DNA from: Zopfochytrium polystomum
Lineage: Eukaryota > Chytridiomycota > Chytridiomycetes > Chytridiales > Chytridiaceae
NCBI GenBank assembly: GCA_025765615.1
Contig: JAIVFJ010000042.1
Location: 124,001 to 188,000 of the forward strand
Direction: 5' to 3'
Length of the DNA: 64,000 nt
The position numbers were made by a program, and so were the translations under genes. Shown here piece by piece: positions 22,021 to 34,682 of the stretch. Positions within the stretch are counted from its first letter, which is position 1. Each line of letters starts with the position of its first letter. The notes under the pieces were generated by a model. That model was not told the DNA's origin, did not search any database, and saw only the letters and a list, made by a program, of their open reading frames with translations.

Positions 22021-22209
22021 TCAAAGGTTCTTTTTTTTTTTTCTCATCCTGTCCCCTCAAGGGTTGGCTTCCCCCGATCCGACCGTTGATTGTTCCTTGC
22101 CTCATCCTCTGCCCTTTCGTCCTCTGACTTGTCCTGATAGCAGTTTGATCGGTGCTGTGCAAAAACAGCTAGGGCGGCGCAAGGAGTAGGTGACTCAGAC
22201 CAACCGGTG

Positions 22210-22251
<42 letters not shown>

Positions 22252-22612
22252 CAAGAGGAAAACCCTGAAAATTCCGCCCCTCGTTTTTCCATTTGTCTGT
22301 CTGCCTTTGCATGAGTCACTCAAAGTCACGGGCCCTCAACTTTTTTTATTTATTTTCTTCTTGTTTTTTTGTTTTGGGGTCCCCATGAGGACCTTGGTGC
22401 GCCAGTGGGCTTCGATCGGCTAGACGCCCACACACACACATACACACACTCTCTCTGTGTTCTCTCCCTTGCTCTCTCTCTGTCTCTCTCGCCTCCTCCC
22501 GCACAAACAACGACCAGAGGTTCGAAAACATCAGTCAGGCCGTGTCACCTGCGAGTGTCTCTCGCTCGCGAACGAGCTTGCGTTTTTTTCGCGCTCGAGG
22601 CGCGTCAAAAAA

Positions 22613-22644
<32 letters not shown>

Positions 22645-22856
22645 GCACTGACTTGACCGCCTTCTTTTTCACACCACGTAACCATGACTTGCTTTACATA
22701 CCATGCCTGCCTTTCTTCCAAAAGGAACACAAAAAAGGAATAAAAAAAAAATAGATAACAAACTATTAGCCTGGCTCCCTCTTTCGCGCTCTCCGATCCA
22801 GCAGCAGAGAAAATACACTTCATTTTTCATTTCGAAACAAGGAAGGCGATCGAACT

Positions 22857-22976
<120 letters not shown>

Positions 22977-23249
22977 GAAAGAGCAGGCAAAGCGATCGGG
23001 AGAGTGGAGGTGGAAATGGAAAAGAACGCCAATCTTCAAATGGAAACGGAAAGTAAGCCAATCTTCACAGACACAACTATCGCAATCCAGCAGGGGAACA
23101 AAGACGAACGACGCCGACGACGGCAAACAACAAGACTCACATCGGCAATAATAATAATAAAATATAAAGCCATATGAAAAGAGGGCAGCACGACCGGGGG
23201 AAAAAAAAACAAAAAACAAAAAAAAACAGAACAAGCAAGTCCCACCACC

Positions 23250-26200
23250 TCAACCCACCGAACGGTTGAACGTCGCCTCCAGTCGCTCCAGGAGCTCGTC
23301 GTACGCAGACTTTCCTCGCAGCACCATGGACACTTGCCGCACCTTGCCATCGCCGCCCATCGCACACACGACATGCGGACCCCCCATGCTCTTCTTGCCC
23401 GTTGCGGCCTCCTCCGCGTGGGTGGTGGCGGCCGCCTCGTGAGCGTCCACAACAACGTGCGTGCTGCTGCGGTCGTCCTCGTCGCTGTCCCTCTCCACGT
23501 CGCTAACATAGTCGCTGTAAAACGCAACCTCCCCGTCAGTGTCGGCGCCGTTCCCCGCGCTTGCGGCGCCGCCGCCGCCGCCCCGCAGGTAAGCGTCCGC
23601 CGTCACTTTTGCCTCTTCTTCCGCCAGAACGACCGCTCCATCGTCGTCATCGTCCTCGTCGCCGTCGTCATCATCCTCAACGTCGCCGTCGTCGTCGTTC
23701 TCCAGCTCCAACGTGTCCATCAGCGACTCGAGCTTCCGTACGGCCGCGTCCGCTTCTGGCGGGAACCTTGGCGACCCCGGCCGCAGCCGGCTCTTCTTCG
23801 CCCCGGACTTTCCCTGCTTCCGGCCGCCAGTGTGTCGCGCCACAACGTTGGACAGCCGCGCCGCGAGGGACAGCTCGGACGTCTTGGCCGCCAGTACCGC
23901 CGACGACTTCAGCTGCGGCGATGTCGACGCTGAGCCGGGAGCAGCGCCCGCGCCGTCCGTATCGCTCGTGCTCAAAACGACCAGTGCGTCGCCCGCATCC
24001 GCGGCAGTACCTGCCCGCTGCGTTTCTGCCGACACCTCTGGTCCATCCATCCGCTTTGGTGCTCTTGGCGGTGAGTACCGAGCAGATACGAGGATGGGAC
24101 TTGACCTTCCCGAGGACAAGGAGCTGAAAGAGAGCGCCGGCGACGTGGGCGCAGTGGGTGAACCGGACGGGGAGTGGTCCGAGTCGTATTCGACACTAGC
24201 TAGCATCTTGTTCACAACGTCATTGCTGGCGAACAGGGTGCGTGGCTGCGGCGCAACCTTGATACGCATATCGCCGTCCTCTCCAAAGGATCTCCTGTTG
24301 GAATTTCTGAAGGGAATCTCACGGTCGCTCGAAACAGTTAAAGTGGGTGCCTCGAGACTCAGAGAATGTGACGAGCCGACACGAGTGGCGACTCCCTTGC
24401 TCTGGCCGCCGTGCAGATTGTCATAGTCGTCTTGATAGTCATTTTCGTCGTCTGAAACAACTGCAAGCTCATCGTGGTAGCGATCGTCATCGCTTTGGTC
24501 ATCAAAAGCCCCAGTGAGGGTGCTGTCCCTGTTTCTGTCGCTCGATGCCTCGGTGAAGACACTGTACATGGATTTCCGGTTCTTGAACCGCTCCATCGTT
24601 TGCTGCCCTCGAGGCTCTTCATCCTCTTCTTCGTCGTCACTTTTGCCCTCGACAAATGACTCTGGCTTGATTTGGCGTCTTCTCCGCCTTGTCTCCAAGT
24701 TGATCAACCCAGAAGGTCCGGGAAGCTTTGATGAAGAATGAGAATCTCCAGAGGATGACGACGAGACCGAGCGAAATGAATCTGTCGTTCGCATTGCGAT
24801 GGGACCTCCAACGATGTTGTTGAAGTCCACGTCGCCTTGTCGTTCACTGTCTTGTTCGGCGAATCGAGGGTGGGACGACGACGCGTTGATATTGAAATCG
24901 TTGCCGATGGGACCGCTTGATGCCGAGGCGGATGGCGCTGACGGACGGCGTCCCAGGCTTCCATGTATTGCGGATGGAGAAGAAGGGCGGCGCCCGAGGA
25001 TGGCAGTTGGGGACGAGGGCCGTCGAGTAAGCAAAGCCCCCGGCGATGTCGGCCGGCGGCCCAACGTAGCAACCTCTCTCAAGGCTCCGTTCCAGTCATT
25101 CGTTGCAAGCGCATCCGCGTCGTCCGTGCGCGCGCTGCCGCCTCGCGCTGGACGCTGCAAGCTCTGGAATTTGCGAATGCCGCTGGCCGTGTCTGGTTTC
25201 TGCGCATTCATGTTTGCCAGCAGCCGCATCGGGTTCATGAGTTTCGGTCTCTGCGTCGGCGTGACGGATCGCATGGGGGTGGATTCGTCGCGGAAATTGG
25301 AGGGGATAGCTCCCGGGCGTGCCGTCGTGCTAAATTCAGGGTCTCTGGTGCCAGGTGTGGCTTGGCGACGGCGATCCAAACTTCCATACTGCAGTGGAGC
25401 AAGGGGTTCGGCAAAACGCCCAGCCGATGGATAAGCGAAAGGTAGATCTTCGTCGCTATTGCTGCGAGAGCCTTCGGCAGCCGGTGATATTTGGGGTTGA
25501 ATAGACTGACCTTGTGTGGGAAACGGGACAGGACTTGGGCGAGATAGTGACTGCGGGAGGGGGATGGGCACCTGCGTGCGCGGTACAGCGGGAGGAAGAG
25601 GGATCGGGGGTACCGCGCAATGGAGGCTGAGGAAGAGGCACTGGTGTGGCCGTGGGCCGCGGAAGGGACAAGAACACTGGAATCGGCGTTGGCTCAGGGC
25701 GCGGCACTGGTGGGGGAAGGGGAATCGGAACGTGATCGGATCGAGGCGTTACGGGAAACGGGTGCGGCTGGCGAGGACTGGTCGGAGAGATACTGTCTTT
25801 CGGGAACAAGCCGGTCGACGGGCTAAAGGGAGGGATCTGAGGAGGAAGGTCTGATACGAGAGTAGGCTCACTCGCTGGGAGAGGTGACCCGACAAGATTG
25901 GAGGCGGTTGTGTTGGCTCGCTTGAGCTTGAAGCCCAGGATGTTGCGAGCAGATTTTGAGGCGGCGGCATTGCTGTTGCCAGCAGCACCAGCGCCAAGAG
26001 GCGAAGAAGAAACGGCGCCGGCACTGCCTGGGCCAACGCTTCCGGCAGAAGCGCTGCCGAAGCGCCGAGGCAGCGACGAAAACGACTGCGGGGACGGCGC
26101 TGCGTAGCTGTCGGTGAGTATGGCATCCAGTCTCTGGTGGCCCCCGGCGCCAATGTTGGAATCGTTGTTGCTGCTGCTGCTGTTGCTGCTGTTGTTGTTG

Positions 26201-26565
26201 TGGTTGTTGCTCAGGTGCTGGAACCTCGCGTGGGCCGCGGGCGGAAACTGAAGGAGCTGCTGCTGCATTTGCAGCATCGAGGCGTTTGAGAGCGGCTGGT
26301 CCATAAAGTGAGGCGGCTGACGCTGCTGCTGCTGCTGCTGCTGCTGCTGATGCTGCAGATGGTGCTGATGGTGCTGCTGCAGCTGCGTGTAGTTCAGCTG
26401 TTGTTGTTGGTTGTTCTGCTGCAGCTGTTGCAGCTGTTGCTGCTGGTGCTGCTGATGCTGCTGCGAGTGGAGGTAGTAGTTGTTGTTGCTGGTGTTGTTG
26501 TTGTTGTTGCTGTTATTGTTGTTGTAGGGCAGCTGCTGCTGGTGCTGCTGGTGCTGCTGGTGCAT
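23250..26565 (-). CDS. Large Gln/Asn/His- and Ser/Pro-rich protein (unknown)
   Basis: Two exons, 26565-25642 and 25571-23250, joined by a 70-nt intron, give 1081 codons; the donor (GTGCCT) is weak, so the junction is likely rather than certain. The first ~110 residues are almost only Gln, Asn and His. A Ser/Gly/Asn region follows, then Pro-rich repeats of the form P-x-P-x-P-L-P, three tandem RRPSSP-type motifs, acidic stretches, and a poly-Asp block (about 23640-23700). Only the last ~45 residues look folded (VRQVSMVLRGKSAYDELLERLEATF). No family recognised. The Q/N-rich start is prion-like in composition; the Ser-Pro and RRxS sites suggest phosphorylation. It is divergent from the membrane-protein gene at 26722. 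Confidence 0.72.
26158..26562. repeat. (CTG)n/(TTG)n-rich coding region (polyQ/N)
   Basis: Interrupted CTG, TTG and GTG triplets on the plus strand, read as Gln, Asn and His on the minus strand, at the start of the large Q/N-rich protein. Confidence 0.85.
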
Positions 26566-26721
26566 CTCTCTCCTCTCTTGTTGCTGGCTTCACGGTGCCC
26601 ACCCAGTAGTGGGAGAGGGGGTCGCTCTGTCTATATGTTCTCTACTACAGAGTTTGCAGTCCAGAAATTGCTTGTTTATTTATTGTGCATACATTTAAAT
26701 AAATAACACCAGATTCAACAA

Positions 26722-27324
26722 ATGGCGGCGCTACTGCGACCACGCAACAACAACCACAAGAGCAAGAAAGCCGCCGCGGACGCCGACGCGGACGCCTTTG
26801 ACCTGCTTGACGAGGACGGTGAGTGAGTAGTCAGTGTGGCCGTGTGTGTGAGTGTGTGTGTGTGTGTGAGTGTGTGTGCGTGTGTGGTGCGTGTGCGCGT
26901 GTGCGTGTGGTGTGAGAGAGATTGTGTTTGTGCGACCACCACAACAGCGACAACAACAACGCGCAAACGCTGCTGCTACTCGCAACGCGCGCTACCACCG
27001 AAAAAAAAAAAAAAAAACAAACAAAACCTGATTTTCATTTTCGGTCCATGGTCGTGGTGTTCAACCCAAACTACTACGACATACTGCAACTAAAAACCAC
27101 TCTTCGTCTTTACATTATGATATTACTCGTTTACTTAGAGCAGGACAGGCTGATCGAGCACCTCCAGCAGTCCAGTCAGACCACCGACCTCTTCTTTCAA
27201 CGCGCCCTCTACGTCCTCGCCACCTTCATTGCCGGTTTGTGAGTAGTAGCATCCCCCCCATCCCATCCCATCGTTGGTTGTATTCGGGTTTTCTTACATG
27301 GCTCGTTTCTTTTTGGACCGACCG

Positions 27325-27359
<35 letters not shown>

Positions 27360-27961
27360 GATGCGTTTCTGTGAGAGCGTGCGCACGTGCGTTCGTGCGT
27401 GCTTCCAAGTGACGCCCAACCCGCTGACCGTCCCCACTCTCCCGGCTTCGCAGCTACATCTACCTCGCAGGGACGCCCGCCATATTCGGATTCGGGCTTG
27501 TGCGCAACGATCACGACCCGCTCTGGGACCCAGCACCCGACCCGGCCATCGCCACAGCCGCGAAGAGGGAGGCGTCCATCGCGTCCTCCCTCGCCCTGGT
27601 CTCGGCGCTGGCCATCGTCTCTTCCGCATGGTACCTCTACTCCACCTCGGTTCCGCCCGGCGCCGACTCCAACGACGACAACGGGCCTGAAGAACAAGAC
27701 ATAACGCTGCGCCTAGCGCCGCCGAAGGGTCCGGCCTACTGGGCGGGCTGGATCCTTTCTGCCGTCCCCGCTGCCGTCGCCTACTTCACTCTACGGGAAG
27801 AACGAGGTACTACTGGCTTTGAATGGTGGGGGCGCGTGGCCATATTTTGGTTCCCCTTGCTGATCTGGATCATGCTGATTTACGTTGTGCGGAGCATGTG
27901 GGAAGTCGCGGGAGGGATGGCGGGGCTCAAGGGCTCAAAGTACAAGTACAAGAATGCGTGA
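26722..27961 (+). CDS. Four-helix membrane protein (unknown)
   Basis: Exons 26722-26818, 27140-27239 and 27454-27961 give 234 codons. A charged N-terminus (KSKKAADADADAFDLLDEDEQDRLIEHLQ) precedes a first hydrophobic helix joined across intron 2 (ALYVLATFIAGFYIYLAG). Three more follow: SLALVSALAIVSSAWYLYST, AGWILSAVPAAVAYFTL and VAIFWFPLLIWIMLIYVV. The C-terminus is short and basic (KGSKYKYKNA). Both introns begin with strong donors (GTGAGT) and carry (GT)n tracts. I do not recognise the family; the layout fits a small fungal ER or mitochondrial membrane protein. It starts 156 bp from the divergent Q/N-rich gene and is convergent with the PH-domain gene. Confidence 0.75.
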
Positions 27962-28181
27962 ACAGAGAGAGGAAGAGTTTTTAGCGATTTCTCATTCATT
28001 CATAACACGCTACAAGCAAGCTAAAGCAGCATGCGTCATTCGTTTTCATTACAATAGGTGGTGGGAAGCTAAAAAGGGTTATAACAAGGGGAAAATGGAA
28101 ATGGGGGGGAATGAGCGTTATGGATCGAGACGACACATGGCGCGAGGCACGGGGTAGTCAAGTCAGTCATTCAGTCCCTTG

Positions 28182-30217
28182 CTAGCGGTCTATCGGGGAT
28201 GGCCTCTCCTTTGCCCACCGCCCGAGAAAGCGGAGAGCGCTCTTTGTCGACGCGGTCGAGACGCTGGCGGTTTCGGCATCGATTGCGTCGTCCACTGCTG
28301 TGCCACTCTTTGACCAGAGCCAGCCTGATATCAAGCCGGACCCGCGCTCTCTGGCGCTCAGCGTCGGCGAAGGCGACGCCGACGGCCCGTCGGCTGACCC
28401 GAACGCCCTGCCAAAAGGCCCGGCGCCGTGGAACAGCGTCACGGACGAGGACGACAGCGCCGACACGCGCCGGTACGCCGCCGCGAACAGTGAATCTGTC
28501 GGCGACGACGCGGCAACGGCGGCCTCGGCCGCACCGTTGCCCCGCCCCGGGCCGTCCACGGCCACCGACTCCAGCGCCGCTGCCGCTGCCGCCGGCGACG
28601 ATCGACGATCGTCCACGGCCGCCGCCCCTGTCGCCGTTGGAGCAGCGTCCGCGTGTGACGCGGCCGGCCTGAACCTCAGCGACGTTGCGATTCGCAGCCG
28701 CTCCTCGCTAACGCGCTCCACGCGGACCGACGGCCGCCGCACTCCGACGCCGTCCGCCGCCGCCGCCGCAAAGTTTGAGTACTCCTCGTTCGCCGCCGCC
28801 CCCGCCGCCGTCGTCGTCGACACGGACCCGGCAATCGAGCTCGAGGAAATCGACCAGACGTCGCGCATCTGCACGTCACTGCCGTGCACCGGGTACAGCA
28901 CCCCCGCCGGGTGGTCCTGCTGTCGCGCACCCATCGGTTGCACCCGCCACGCTGGCGCCATTGGTGAGCCCTCCACTGACGGTACGGCAGCAGAGTCAAC
29001 GGAGGCCCGGGGCGGCGGCGGCGGCTGCGGCACGGTCCCGTCGCCGCCGCCTCCATGCTTGGGGTGGTCGTCGTTACTGCTGCTACCGCTGCTGCTGCTT
29101 CTCGCAGCCTGCGGTGGATTTGACAGGGGTTTTGGGTCACCGAGCCGCGTCGGCTGGCTTTCTGGCTCGGCGGCGGCGGCGGCTGCTACAACAGAGGCGC
29201 CGTCACGGTTGCTGCCGCCTGCTTGGCCAACTTGAGGATTACCCAGGTCGACGCTCCTTTCTGGATCCGCGCTGCTGCTGGTGTCGACCCCATATGCACC
29301 GGAAAAAGCCAATGTGCGCGTAAGCAAAAGGTATGCGCATGTCTGCAACGCCTCCATCCAGTCCGTATACTCGAAAGACGTCCTCACGTGAAACCTGTGC
29401 GATTTGTGGAGCCTGGATGTCTGGAGAACGAAGTGGCAGGGCTGGTGCAGCTCGACCTCGTCGACGATCCTCACAACGTCTTGGAAGCTAATGCAGTCAA
29501 ATACGAGCGGGTGGGTCGGCGTTGCGGACGTCAGCAGCAGCAAGGGGAGGCCTATTTGTATAGGGAGGTTCTGGTCAAAAACAACACACCGCGTAGGGAA
29601 AAAACAACTGTTTCCATGTTCATGCTTTGAGAGCCCTTCGGTCTCCTAAGCCCTTTGTCAAAAAACTCACCGAGGGCCGCCGCTTTGGCAATGTTCCCGA
29701 GGCAGCGCAGCAGCGCCCCGCTCTCCGCTGTGGACGTTGCCGCCGCCGCTGCCGACGCCCCGTCGCCGCCGCCGCCGCGCCCCGCCGCGGGCAGAAACAC
29801 GTTCTCGACCGCCACGCCCGCAAACCGCTCAAAAACCCGACGGACCTCGTCCATGCTTGACGGGGCCACCAGCATCGCGAACCGCTCGTCGCCCTGCGCG
29901 CCCCCGCCGCCGCCGGCCGCGGCCAGGGCGGGGACGAGCGCGCTGCGGCTCCGCGCGACGAACAGGCTGCCTTCAATCAGGATCGGCCCTGCCCTTCTCC
30001 CGGCGGCGGCCTCGTCGTCGTCGTCGTCGTCGTCGTCCGTCAACGGGTTTGGTGTCCTCCGTGTGCCTCCGCGCAGGCGGCTGCCCGTCGACGTTGCGGG
30101 AGTGTGGCGGCCCGAAGAGGTCGAAACGAACGAGGTCGAAATCTTCAGAGGGGCGGCGGCGGCGGCGGCCACAGCGGCGGGGAACGGACCCGTGGATGCT
30201 GCAGCTGCCGGGTGCAT
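28182..30217 (-). CDS. PH-domain protein with long low-complexity C-terminus
   Basis: Exons 30217-29671 and 29551-28182 give 638 codons; the junction uses the acceptor ACAAATAG at 29552 and reads KAAALGLPLLLLTSATP. A split pleckstrin-homology-like domain is suggested: an early strand region GPILIEGSLFVARSRSALVP and, after a Gly/Ala-rich insert, VFDCISFQDVVRIVDEVELH, then HRFHVRTSFEYTDWMEALQ, the usual last strand and Trp-containing C-terminal helix of PH domains. PH domains bind phosphoinositides or proteins at membranes. The remaining ~380 residues are Ser/Ala/Gly-rich with RxxS sites. An Asp run near residue 65 is a GTC repeat in DNA (plus strand 30013-30039). The target is unknown. It is divergent from the NTF2-like gene. 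Confidence 0.65.
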
Positions 30218-30419
30218 CGCGGGGCGAGTGTGGGATGGCCCCTTTTTTCCCCTTGTTCTCTCTTTTTTTGTTTTTTTTTTTTTTTTCAGTTTCTTCCAGA
30301 TTCCAAACTCCGACGGGTCCGCCCAAGCAGGAGAACAAAAGAAGAAGAAGAAGAAGGAAAAGAAAAAAAGTATTCGCCTCCCCCCACTCCCACTCGCCAC
30401 ACGCCACACTCAACCAAAC

Positions 30420-32130
30420 ATGATGACGGCGCTGGGCAGCACCGACGGCGGCGACAACTGCGGGGGCGACACCGCCGTCCCCGACGTAGCAGCAGCAGCA
30501 GCAGCGACAACACGCGCAGCCGCCGCCACGGCCGTGGCCTTTGCCGACTACAAGTCTGCCGTCCAGCGGGGCAACGTCCGCGCCGCGGTCGCGGCGTTCT
30601 CCGACTCTGCCCCGAGCATCGTCTGCGTGCCGTCTGGCGCCGCGGCTTTTGGCTCGGTCGCGTCGATTACTTCGTTCTTGAAGACGATGGCGGTCCAGCA
30701 CTCGCGGTCAGAGTACCATGAAGAGGTAAGTAAGGGTGAAGACGCGAACGGAGGGGTTCGGTGGGCTGTGTTCCTTTGGTGTTTGGGTGGATGCCCTTTT
30801 GTTTTGTCCGGCCTTTGTCCGAATCGGTTGGCTGCACTGCCTGGCTTGCCCAACTATGAGCTCTTGCTCTGACGCTTCTGAACGCACTCTCTCTCTTTTT
30901 TCTACTTCTCCTTCTCACAGGTCCTAATGTCGATTGCAACTTCTTCAAACTGCGTCGAGGAGTCGATCGTTACCATTGTACATGATTCAGAGGTTGACTG
31001 GCTAATGCCAAACGTGAAGCCCACCAACAGGCGCATCTGTTTCCCTCTGGTAACTTCCACTTGCTCCTTTTTCCCGCACAACAAACCGTAACGAAAAAGT
31101 GTGCTTCAGGTAACTATTGCGTCATTTACATCCCAAGGTAAAATACAGTCTCTGCACATGCACTGGGACCAGGGCACTGTCCTTCGGCAGATTGGAGCCT
31201 TGCCAAACTCGGTATTCTGCAAAGCAAACAAGTCTGAAACAGTGCTGCCGGTTCTCGGACCAAAGGTGGTGGACCGTCTGAAAGAAGAGCAGGCGGCTCT
31301 GCTTCTGGCAAAACCCATCGCCTCTGTACCGCCGCCACCAATGCGGAGCGAGCAAGAAAACGCCCCACGCGAACCCGGAAACTCCCCGAAAATCCTCGTC
31401 CCAAATGTCAGACATCATTTCCGGCAGCGGGACGACCCGAGTGAGGCCATCTTCCCGCGTGCTGCAGCGGCCGGGCGGCCCCACCCACGACATTTTCGGC
31501 ACCGAGGGCCAGCACGCCGGGCCGGAGCCCGTCAAGACAGGCAAGGCCATCCTCGCGCACTCGCAGCAGCCCCACACCAACCCCATTGTCTCGGACGAGC
31601 CGCCCCCCAAGGTCCGCACCTCTGTGCCGGTCGACCCGCGCCGCTACGAGCAGCACATCAACGTTGTGGGCGGCGAAAACGGGGTGGGCGCCGCCGCCGC
31701 CGCCGCCGACGCGGTGGAGAGACCGAGCACGGCGGGACGGCGCGACCCGAACTGGAGCGTTGTGGCGGCGGCGGGGTCCGATGCTAGCGTTGGCACCAGG
31801 CACGGGAAGAAGATGGTCAGCGGAATGCGCACGAACATGGAGAGCGGCGAGGACTTGAACGGCGCGGAGACGGACAGCGCGGCTTCGGAGGACCCGGTCG
31901 GCACGTCGTTGACGGGGAGGCGGATGAAGAGCTACGCCTCGTCGGCCATGGCCAGCAGCTTGGTTCTCGGCGACGACGGCGGCCACAACATTGAAGAGGA
32001 GCTTAAAGCGCCGAGGAGCGGTCTAGGCGGCAGGCGTGACCACAACGCTCCCAGCAAGGCTACGGTCGAGAGGCCCTCGAGCAAGTTTTCGCGTCCTCCC
32101 GGAGGATCGTCGAGCATTACCTTTGGCTAG
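30420..32130 (+). CDS. NTF2/SnoaL-like fold protein with disordered THDIFG-containing tail
   Basis: Exons 30420-30725, 30921-31049, 31110-31397 and 31468-32130 give 461 codons; the last junction has a weak donor (GTCCCA) and is the least certain. Residues ~35-175 look like an NTF2-like cone: an N-terminal helix (DYKSAVQRGNVRAAVAAFSD), a strand block (CVEESIVTIVHDSEVDWLMP), and the last strands VTIASFTSQGKIQSLHMHWDQGTVLRQIG. Similar proteins with a C-terminal disordered tail are, to my knowledge, common in fungi, and their function is undefined. The tail carries PTHDIFG, then Pro-, Ala- and Ser-rich sequence ending SSITFG. It shares a 202-bp divergent interval with the PH-domain gene. Confidence 0.65.
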
Positions 32131-32788
32131 GTGCTCATAATTATTATTTTGAAAGAAAGCGAGGCCCCTTAATGTGTGCAGTGCATGTTTCATGTGTTCT
32201 TGGTTGGTTTTTTTTTGGTTTTTGTTTTGGTTTTTTTTTCCCCCACTCCTCCTTTTTCTGCTTTCCTGTTTGGTTCTAAATAGCCTTCTACTTTTCGAGG
32301 CCGTTCCTGGCATACGTGCAATCGTCGTGTAACGTGTTTGTAGCGGCTCTGATTTGGTCCCGTCCCTGCGTATTAAAAATGAAGAAAAAAAAGGCGTGCC
32401 CATGTAAAGGTAGTTTCTCTGCAAACTCTTTCTGTCCTCAGCTTCGAGCATTTCGTCCTGAACTGGACTTGATGCTTTGCTCTTCCGGTTGTTCTTTTAC
32501 TCGCTGGCGCTTGCGCCTTTCTGGTGTTGGGTGCTTGGAACTCTCAACGTAAATCCATTCCTGACCCAAACTTTCCGGCGGCAGAGGTTTTCGCACCTCG
32601 CACCCCTTTTGCCCTCTCTTATCTTCTTCTGCAACGGGTTGTTAGTGACGGAGCGAGTGCTGCTGCCTGCTGCTGCCTGCTGCCTGCTGCGTAGCGGCCG
32701 CTTCCGTCCTTCAGTGTAGCTGGGGTAAGTGCACGTGATTTTGGTTGACTCTCCTTGCTGACGAGGTCGGTCGCTGCCAGATTCAAAA
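32131..32788. other. Intergenic between the NTF2-like and OCIA genes
   Basis: T-rich 3' region followed by the OCIA promoter; a short (CTGC)n-like run at 32662-32692. No gene seen. Confidence 0.5.
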
Positions 32789-34089
32789 ATGCAACAGCCC
32801 CACCCCTCAGCGTCGTCTCCCTCGCCGGGCGCCGGCGAGTCGTCGTCATCGTCATCGCGCTACGTCCCCACCGCCGAGGAGCGGTCGATCATCAACCATG
32901 CGAACCGGTGAGGGAGAGAGAGAGAGTGTGTGTGTGTGTGTGACGAGAGAGGACGGGCGGCCTGCGCGCCCCGTCGATGGGGTTGCGTAGTGCGAATTGA
33001 GCGTTCTTGTTGACGGCTGTCGATTGTTCCGCCACCCATATCCCGAGTTAACAGCTAATCCCGCGCCCGACCCCCATTCGACCGCCTTCCCCGACCCCCC
33101 CCCTTTCCTAAACTGGCCTACATCGCTTCTTCCGTCAGCACATTCCTTCTGCCCTACGTGACCGGGATCGCACTCGGCGTCGCCACCGGCTTCGCCGTGT
33201 CCCTCCGCGTCTCGTCCAACTGGAAGGGCATGACCATTTTCGGCTGCTCCGTCGCCGGCGAGTTTGGCGGCCGCAAGATGGGCGAGTGGCGCGCGCGCGG
33301 CGTGCTTGCCGAGCGGCTGCCGGCGAACTCGAAGCTGCGCGAGGTTCTGGGAAACAGGTACGTGGCCGCCAGTTTTTTCGTTTGCCCACCCCAACACACA
33401 CACACGCACACGCAAACTCACATACACGCACTCATTCCCCACCCACCAGGCTCCCCGGCTTTGGTCCCTCCCGTATGACGCTCGAAGGGACCGAACGCGT
33501 CGAGCACGACTATAGCCTCGAGGGGTCCGTGCCGCCCGACATCCACGGCGACAGCAGCACCAGCAGGTCGCCGTTCCTGCGCCGGCCTCCCCCCTACCCC
33601 TCGTCGCCTTCCTTCTCCTCCTCCTCCTCCTCCTCCTACCCGTCTTCCTCCTCTACCTCTTCCTCGTCCTCGTCCTCCTTTCCTTCGCCGTCAGACCCAT
33701 CAATGCAGTCACCCGCCGCCGAAAACGTTGACTCGCAAACCGAGTCGTCTTCGTCGTCGTGGGACCGGCTGCGCGCCCGCAACCGCCAGGAGGACGGCTC
33801 CGCGTGGAGTCGGTTGCGGCAGCAAGCAGCCGCCGGCGCCGGCAGCCCGGGAAGTGCCGGAGGCACCGGCACCGCCGCCTACAGCGACGCCGTATATGAC
33901 TCCGGGGACGACGATCTGGACGGGTTTGAAAACCGCGGCGTGGCCCGCGGCGGCGGCGGCGGCGGCGGCGCGAGCCGCGCTCCCGACGCCAGCGCGAAAT
34001 TTGCGACCGCGAGAACGCGGGAGGAGCTGGAGGCTTTGGAGAGGGCGGGTGCGATCCGGAAGAATCGTTACGGCGATCCCGTCGACTGA
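32789..34089 (+). CDS. OCIA-domain protein (OCIAD-like)
   Basis: Exons 32789-32907, 33139-33357 and 33450-34089 give 325 codons. After a Ser/Pro-rich start, YVPTAEERSIINHANRTFLLPY leads into a hydrophobic helix (VTGIALGVATGFAVSL) and a second amphipathic one (GCSVAGEFGGRKMGEWRARG), the layout of the OCIA domain. The end of the protein, RKNRYGDPVD, matches the conserved C-terminal K-x-YGD motif of OCIAD1. Family members sit in mitochondrial inner or endosomal membranes and act in respiratory-complex assembly or signalling (family knowledge from animals). The insert of poly-Ser (about 33610-33690) and a Gly run is specific to this protein. Intron 1 starts GTGAGG and runs straight into (GA)n then (GT)n. 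Confidence 0.72.
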
Positions 34090-34682
34090 ATGAATGTTGT
34101 GTTCATGTTCATCGCATCCAGAATGCGGTGGTCGCTTTCGCTTTCCTCTCCACTTCCCCTCCCCCCACATAAACATGTTGGAGCAGAGCAGCATGTGGCA
34201 GTGCAAGCAGGGAGAGGCGGACTGCGGCGGGGACACTGGTGTTTTGACCTGTCGAATAACTGAAGCGTGTCTACTGCATTTACCAGAACATTCAAATCCT
34301 CATTGTAAACGGCAACTTTTTTTTTTCCACTCATTGACTATTCCAGGAATCGCCAACCGGGAAGGGATTCGCAGGCCGTCAAGGTGGATATGGTATGTGG
34401 TGGACGGTCGATCAGTGCAAGGAGGGCATTTTGTCGAAAGAGGAGACTGAAAGCCACATGCGCAAAGCAATAAGACGGTGGCCAAAGCCAAGATTACGTA
34501 CAGCACCGCGCAGCTACTGTAAGTATAACGGGAAACCTATATTGAATAACAGAAAGAGAAAACAAGAAAGTAAAAACAAAAGAAGGTAACCAATGAGGCG
34601 TCTTGCAAAGGAGATGATTGTCACGAGAAAGGAAGAGCGAAATTACAAAAACGCCAGCGTCGGCAACTCGAAACAACCATAT
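34090..34682. other. Short intergenic region, possible small spliced exon
   Basis: On the plus strand a frame opened by an acceptor (TTCCAG|GAA at about 34347) runs ESPTGKGFAGRQGGYGMWWT... to a strong donor (T|GTAAGT near 34519). It looks protein-like (a basic, Trp-containing helix), but I find no matching start exon, so no gene is called. Confidence 0.3.
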
